The notes below the pieces were generated by a model. It did not search any database. It had not been told where the DNA came from and saw nothing but the letters and a program-made list of their open reading frames with translations. Position numbers and translations under genes: made by a program. Source: Chloroflexota bacterium (GTDB taxonomy: Bacteria; Chloroflexota; Dehalococcoidia; DSTF01; JACRBR01). Taken from it: a stretch of DNA of 19,149 bases. The stretch lies in NCBI GenBank assembly GCA_021813085.1, contig JAKAMA010000004.1:1-19149 (forward strand), in the 5' to 3' direction. Below are positions 16,070 through 19,149 of this stretch, in pieces; position 1 is the first letter of the stretch, and every line of letters starts with the position of its first letter.

Positions 16070-17037
16070 AGGTGGACTTGGACGGCGCAAAGATCCTGGT
16101 GACGGGAGGCGCGGGGTTCGTCGGATCGCACATCGTCGATCAGGCACTGGCCGCCGGCGCCGCGCACGTGACGGTGATCGACGACTTCGTGCGCGGCCGC
16201 CACGAAAACCTGTCCGGTGCGGTGTCGACCGGCCGGGTCGAGGTGGTCGACGACGACATCCGCGACGCGGCGCTCGTCGACCGCCTGACCCAGGGCTGCG
16301 ATGTGGTGTTCCACCAGGCAGCGCTCCGCATCACACAGTGCGCGGAGGAGCCCGTGCGCGCGGTGCAGGTGATGATCAACGGCACGCAGAACGTGCTGGA
16401 ATCCGCGGTACGTCATCACGTCCGCAAGCTCGTCGCGGCGTCGAGCGCGTCGGTGTACGGCGAGCCGAGCTACCTGCCGATGGACGAGGCGCACCCGTTC
16501 AACAACCGCACGCTGTATGGCGCCGCGAAGATCGCGAACGAGCAGATCTTCCGCGCCTACGCGGAGATGTACGGCCTGCCGTACGTCGCGCTGCGCTACT
16601 TCAACATCTACGGACCGCGGATGGATATCTACGGGGTGTACACCGAGGTGCTCGCGCGCTGGCTGGACCGCATCGACGCCGGCGAGGCGCCGGTGATCTT
16701 CGGCGACGGCACGCAGTCGATGGACCTCGTGTACGCCGGAGACGTGGCGCGCGCGAACATCCTGGCGGCGCAGTCGGATGCGACGGATGTCGTGTTGAAC
16801 GTCGGCAGCGGGACGGAGACGACGCTGCGCGAGCTGTGCGACGCGCTGCTACGGCTGTTCGGGCGTCAGGACCTGGAGCCGCGCCACGAGCCGGAGCGCA
16901 AGGTGAACCCCGTGCGACGCCGGCGTGCATCGCTCGACCGCGTGCGCGCGGCGCTCGGCTACGAGCCGGAGACCGACCTCGACGCGGGGCTCCGCGCCGT
17001 CATCGAATGGCGGAGGGAGGCGCTATGCACGCCGTAA
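16066..17037 (+). CDS. NAD-dependent sugar-nucleotide epimerase (extended SDR)
   Basis: This 323-aa enzyme of the UDP-glucose 4-epimerase group has ILVTGGAGFVGSH (10-22) for NAD, ASSASVYGE (125-133) with the catalytic Ser/Thr region, and the Tyr151-GAA-Lys155 pair. LRYFNIYGPRMD (176-187) and FGDGTQSMDLVYAGDVA near 215-231 are typical. The SASVYGE sequence lacks the Asp-Glu pair of 4,6-dehydratases, so epimerase is favoured. It may invert C4 of a UDP-hexose or HexNAc. Supplying UDP-galactose for the mutase is one possibility. The ATG has AGGGGAG seven bases upstream and overlaps the formyltransferase stop (ATGA). The exact substrate is not readable. Confidence 0.88.
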   Translation: MKVDLDGAKILVTGGAGFVGSHIVDQALAAGAAHVTVIDDFVRGRHENLSGAVSTGRVEVVDDDIRDAALVDRLTQGCDVVFHQAALRITQCAEEPVRAVQVMINGTQNVLESAVRHHVRKLVAASSASVYGEPSYLPMDEAHPFNNRTLYGAAKIANEQIFRAYAEMYGLPYVALRYFNIYGPRMDIYGVYTEVLARWLDRIDAGEAPVIFGDGTQSMDLVYAGDVARANILAAQSDATDVVLNVGSGTETTLRELCDALLRLFGRQDLEPRHEPERKVNPVRRRRASLDRVRAALGYEPETDLDAGLRAVIEWRREALCTP

Positions 17038-18170
17038 CGGTCCAGGTCCCGCTGACCGAGCCAGTGCTGGGGCCAGAGGAAGAGCAGGCCGTCCTCGACG
17101 TGCTGCGGTCTGGCTGGCTCGTCCAGGGTGCGCGCGTTGCCGCGTTCGAAGAGCGCGTCGCGGCGTACTGCGGGGCGGCGCACGCCGTCGCCACGACCAG
17201 TTGCACCACGGCGTTGCAACTCGCGCTCGAGGCGCTGGCGCTCCAGCCCGGCGACGAAGTGATCATGCCGAGCTTCACGTTCGTCGCGTCGGCGAACGCG
17301 ATCATCCACGCCGGCGGCATCCCGCGCGTCGTGGACGTCGAGCGCGACACCTGGAACATCGATCCGGCGAAGGCGGAGGCGGCGATCAACCGTCGTACGC
17401 GCGCCGTCCTGCCCGTCGACCAGTTCGGGCTCGCAGCCGACCTCAACGCCGTCAGCCAGATCGCGCAGTTGCACCGTCTGCACGTGGTCGAAGACGCGGC
17501 GCCCGCGCTCGGCGCCCGCATCAACGGCAAGCACGTCGGCGCGATCAGCGAGGTCACGTGCTTCAGCTTCCACCCGCGAAAGACGATCACGACCGCGGAG
17601 GGCGGGATGCTCGTCACCGACTCCGAGCGGCTGGCGGAGCGCGCGCGGCTCATGCGCTCGCACGCGGCCTCGGCGTCGGACCTGGCGCGGCACCACGCGG
17701 AGGACGTGCTGATCGAGGAGTACCCGGAGGCCGGATTCAACTTCCGGATGAGCGATGTGCACGCGGCGATCGGCTTGGCGCAGATGGACCGGCTCGACGC
17801 CCTGATCGCCCGGCGGCGGGAGCTCGCGGCGGCCTACGACCGCGCGTTCGCGGCGGTCGAGAGCGTACAGGTGCCGGGCAGCCACGCCGGATTCCTGCAC
17901 ACGTACCAGTCGTACTGCATCGTCCTGACGGACGCCTCGCCAATCAACCGTGCCGACGCCATGCGGCGGCTCAAGGAGCAGGGGATCACGACCCGGCGCG
18001 GCTGCATGGCCGTACACCTTGAGCCCTACTTCGTGAAGCGATTCGGGCTCACGCGCCTGCCGGAGGCGGAGCGTCTCGCCGCGCGGACGATCGCGCTGCC
18101 CCTCTTCCCGGCGATGACCGACGAGCAGCAGTCGTACGTCATCGACCGGGTCTGGGAGCTGTTGCATTAG
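17025..18170 (+). CDS. DegT/DnrJ/EryC1-family sugar aminotransferase (second copy)
   Basis: This 381-aa PLP enzyme has the family order TTSCTTALQLAL (57-68), GDEVIMPSFTF (76-86), VVEDAAPALG (154-163, Asp157) and FSFHPRKTITTAEGGMLVTD (180-199), with Lys186 binding PLP. The FHPRKTITTAEGG form is common among 4-aminotransferases that act on 4-keto-6-deoxy sugars, whereas the first copy has FYPAKNLGT. The two are clearly not recent duplicates. Its 4-keto substrate would need a 4,6-dehydratase, which is not in the window. The ATG has GGAGG four bases upstream and lies inside the end of the epimerase gene (13-bp overlap). It closes block B. Confidence 0.92.
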   Translation: MHAVTVQVPLTEPVLGPEEEQAVLDVLRSGWLVQGARVAAFEERVAAYCGAAHAVATTSCTTALQLALEALALQPGDEVIMPSFTFVASANAIIHAGGIPRVVDVERDTWNIDPAKAEAAINRRTRAVLPVDQFGLAADLNAVSQIAQLHRLHVVEDAAPALGARINGKHVGAISEVTCFSFHPRKTITTAEGGMLVTDSERLAERARLMRSHAASASDLARHHAEDVLIEEYPEAGFNFRMSDVHAAIGLAQMDRLDALIARRRELAAAYDRAFAAVESVQVPGSHAGFLHTYQSYCIVLTDASPINRADAMRRLKEQGITTRRGCMAVHLEPYFVKRFGLTRLPEAERLAARTIALPLFPAMTDEQQSYVIDRVWELLH

Positions 18171-18205
18171 ACGCCCACCCCTGGGTAGCCGCCGGAGGTA
18201 GGGCA

Positions 18206-18295
18206 ATGGCCGAGCACACATCGGAGAATCCTCGTATCAAGAGATACTGCACACCGTCCGCGTCAATCGTAGACGCCCTTCTCGACCGGCCTTGA
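18206..18295 (+). CDS. Possible 29-aa small ORF with a strong ribosome-binding site
   Basis: GGAGGT (18194-18199) lies six bases before ATG 18206. The frame runs 29 codons to TGA at 18293-18295 and gives a polar, mildly basic peptide beginning MAEHTSENPRIKRY and ending ALLDRP. It has no signal peptide or membrane segment, and no family is recognised. Its 3' end overlaps the first two pentamers of the block C promoter module. The message would come from block B read-through. The strong ribosome site is the main support. It could instead be a regulatory leader or chance. Confidence 0.35.
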   Translation: MAEHTSENPRIKRYCTPSASIVDALLDRP

Positions 18296-18335
18296 ACACG
18301 CCATCGACGGCTTCTCAACAGCCGTCACCTAGTCT
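18282..18335 (+). promoter_or_regulatory. Block C promoter module: four 11-bp direct repeats plus -10
   Basis: Pentamers TCGAC (18282), TGAAC (18293), TCGAC (18304) and TCAAC (18315) keep the exact 11-bp period. TAGTCT (18330-18335) starts 15 bp after the last one. This is the least perfect of the three arrays (TGAAC breaks the TCNAC rule), but all distances match the other two. The -35 place reads ACGGCT. The -10 ends seven bases before the flippase ATG, so the predicted message has essentially no 5' leader. Confidence 0.65.
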
Positions 18336-18342
18336 GATCCCA

Positions 18343-19149
18343 ATGGCTGACCAGGTCATCGCCGCTGTGGCCGTGTCCGACGCTCCCCTGCGCCTTGCGG
18401 ACGCGCCGCCGCGCGCCGCGGCGCCGGCGGGTCCCTACCGCACGGCGCGCATCGTGCAGAACGTGCTCGCGCTGCTGTCGGGCCAGGTCCTGACCTGGCT
18501 TGCCACCTCGATCATCGTGTTCGCGCTGCCCCGCTACCTGGGCGATGCGAATCTCGGAAAGCTGACGTTCGCCTGGGGGTTCACGAGCGTGTTCGGGGCG
18601 TTCATCGGCTTCGGCACGCCCATCTGGCTGACGCGCGCGATCGCCCGCGACCCGGAAGCGGCACCGCACCTCGCCTTTAACGCGCTCGTGGCACGACTGC
18701 CGATCATCGTCGTCGCGTTCGCGGCGTCGACGGTGATGCTCCACGTGCTCGGATATCCCAGCTCGACGCGGGTCGTCGTGTACATCGCGATGGCCTGGAC
18801 CTCCGCGTCGGCGTGCAGCTCGATCGTCGCCGCGTCGCTCCAGGGGCTCGAGCGCATGACGGTGCTGTCGATGATGGGCGTGGTCGAAAAGGTGCTGATC
18901 GTCATCTTCGGCGTCGGCTCACTCGCATTCCTGGGAGCGGGGCTCGACGTGTGGGCGCTCGTCGTCTTCGGCGCCGGCGTGGTGTCGATGCTCGTGTTGA
19001 CGGGCTACTTCTGGCGCGTGGCCGGGCTCTCCGCACGCATCGATCTGCCCCTTTGGCGGACCTTGTTCATGGGGAGCGCACCGTTCCTGGCGTGGGGCAT
19101 CGCGACGACCATTTACGGCGGCATCGACGTAACCATGCTGTCGCTGTTC
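18343..19149 (+). CDS. Wzx-type polysaccharide flippase, N-terminal part (runs off right edge)
   Basis: This frame is open to the window edge (269 codons seen). Wzx proteins carry lipid-linked repeat units across the cytoplasmic membrane. An Ala/Pro-rich cytoplasmic N terminus of about 32 residues precedes successive membrane segments near 39-60, 74-92, 118-136, 143-163, 176-198, 202-222 and 240-258. Family-like marks are LPRYLGDANLGKLTFAWGF (62-80), TPIWLTRAIARDP (92-104), AASLQGLERM (163-172) and GIDVTMLSLF at the end. The ATG at 18343 has no ribosome site and lies about where transcription should begin, so leaderless translation is likely. About 12-14 spans would be expected in the complete protein. 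Confidence 0.88.
   Translation, partial: MADQVIAAVAVSDAPLRLADAPPRAAAPAGPYRTARIVQNVLALLSGQVLTWLATSIIVFALPRYLGDANLGKLTFAWGFTSVFGAFIGFGTPIWLTRAIARDPEAAPHLAFNALVARLPIIVVAFAASTVMLHVLGYPSSTRVVVYIAMAWTSASACSSIVAASLQGLERMTVLSMMGVVEKVLIVIFGVGSLAFLGAGLDVWALVVFGAGVVSMLVLTGYFWRVAGLSARIDLPLWRTLFMGSAPFLAWGIATTIYGGIDVTMLSLF

Noticed and set aside
18234..18247. Hairpin GTATC-AAGA-GATAC downstream of block B
   Set aside because: The stem is five base pairs and A/T-containing, and no T run follows. It also lies inside the possible 29-aa ORF.
1..19149. CRISPR arrays, insertion sequences, tRNA or rRNA genes
   Set aside because: No spacer-separated long repeats, transposase motifs or RNA-gene landmarks were seen on either strand.

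Overview
The window is a high-GC bacterial stretch carrying a surface or extracellular polysaccharide locus. No rRNA or other taxonomic marker is present. The Thr-Pro-rich linkers and dockerin-like tail of the secreted glycosidase, together with separate Wzz-like and kinase-like genes, suggest a Chloroflexota (Chloroflexi) member or a similar monoderm. This assignment is inference only.

Layout. The left part (1-3945) is on the minus strand: the first 43 codons of an unidentified membrane-anchored protein, a secreted GH30-like glycosidase with a dockerin-type C terminus, and a GT4 glycosyltransferase. A GT2 glycosyltransferase (4154-5125) diverges from the GT4 gene. The rest is on the plus strand in three blocks. 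Block A (5284-12627) holds a Wzz-type chain-length protein, a BY-kinase-like ATPase, a 47-aa membrane ORF, an O-antigen polymerase/ligase-like protein, a GT2, a UDP-galactopyranose mutase, a left-handed beta-helix acyltransferase and another GT2. Block B (12836-18170) is a nucleotide-sugar cassette: a Gfo/Idh/MocA dehydrogenase, a DegT aminotransferase, a formyltransferase-like enzyme, an SDR epimerase and a second DegT aminotransferase. Block C begins at 18343 with a Wzx-type flippase that runs off the right edge. Genes within A and B are tightly packed, with many GTGA or ATGA start/stop overlaps.

How they work together. The mutase should supply UDP-galactofuranose and the block B enzymes an amino, possibly formamido, sugar. 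The four glycosyltransferases would build the repeat unit. The flippase exports it, the polymerase joins units, and the Wzz/kinase pair controls chain length. No initiating sugar-phosphate transferase is in the window.

Most notable finding. Blocks A, B and C are each preceded by the same 54-bp promoter architecture: four TCNAC pentamers at exactly 11-bp intervals, then a -10-like TANNNT hexamer 15 bp after the start of the last pentamer, with no -35 box. This resembles the direct-repeat operators of OmpR/PhoB-family regulators and suggests one unidentified regulator driving the whole pathway. Small unlisted ORFs (5262-5279, 7080-7223, 18206-18295) and a UDP-galactopyranose mutase resembling the fungal form are further points of interest.
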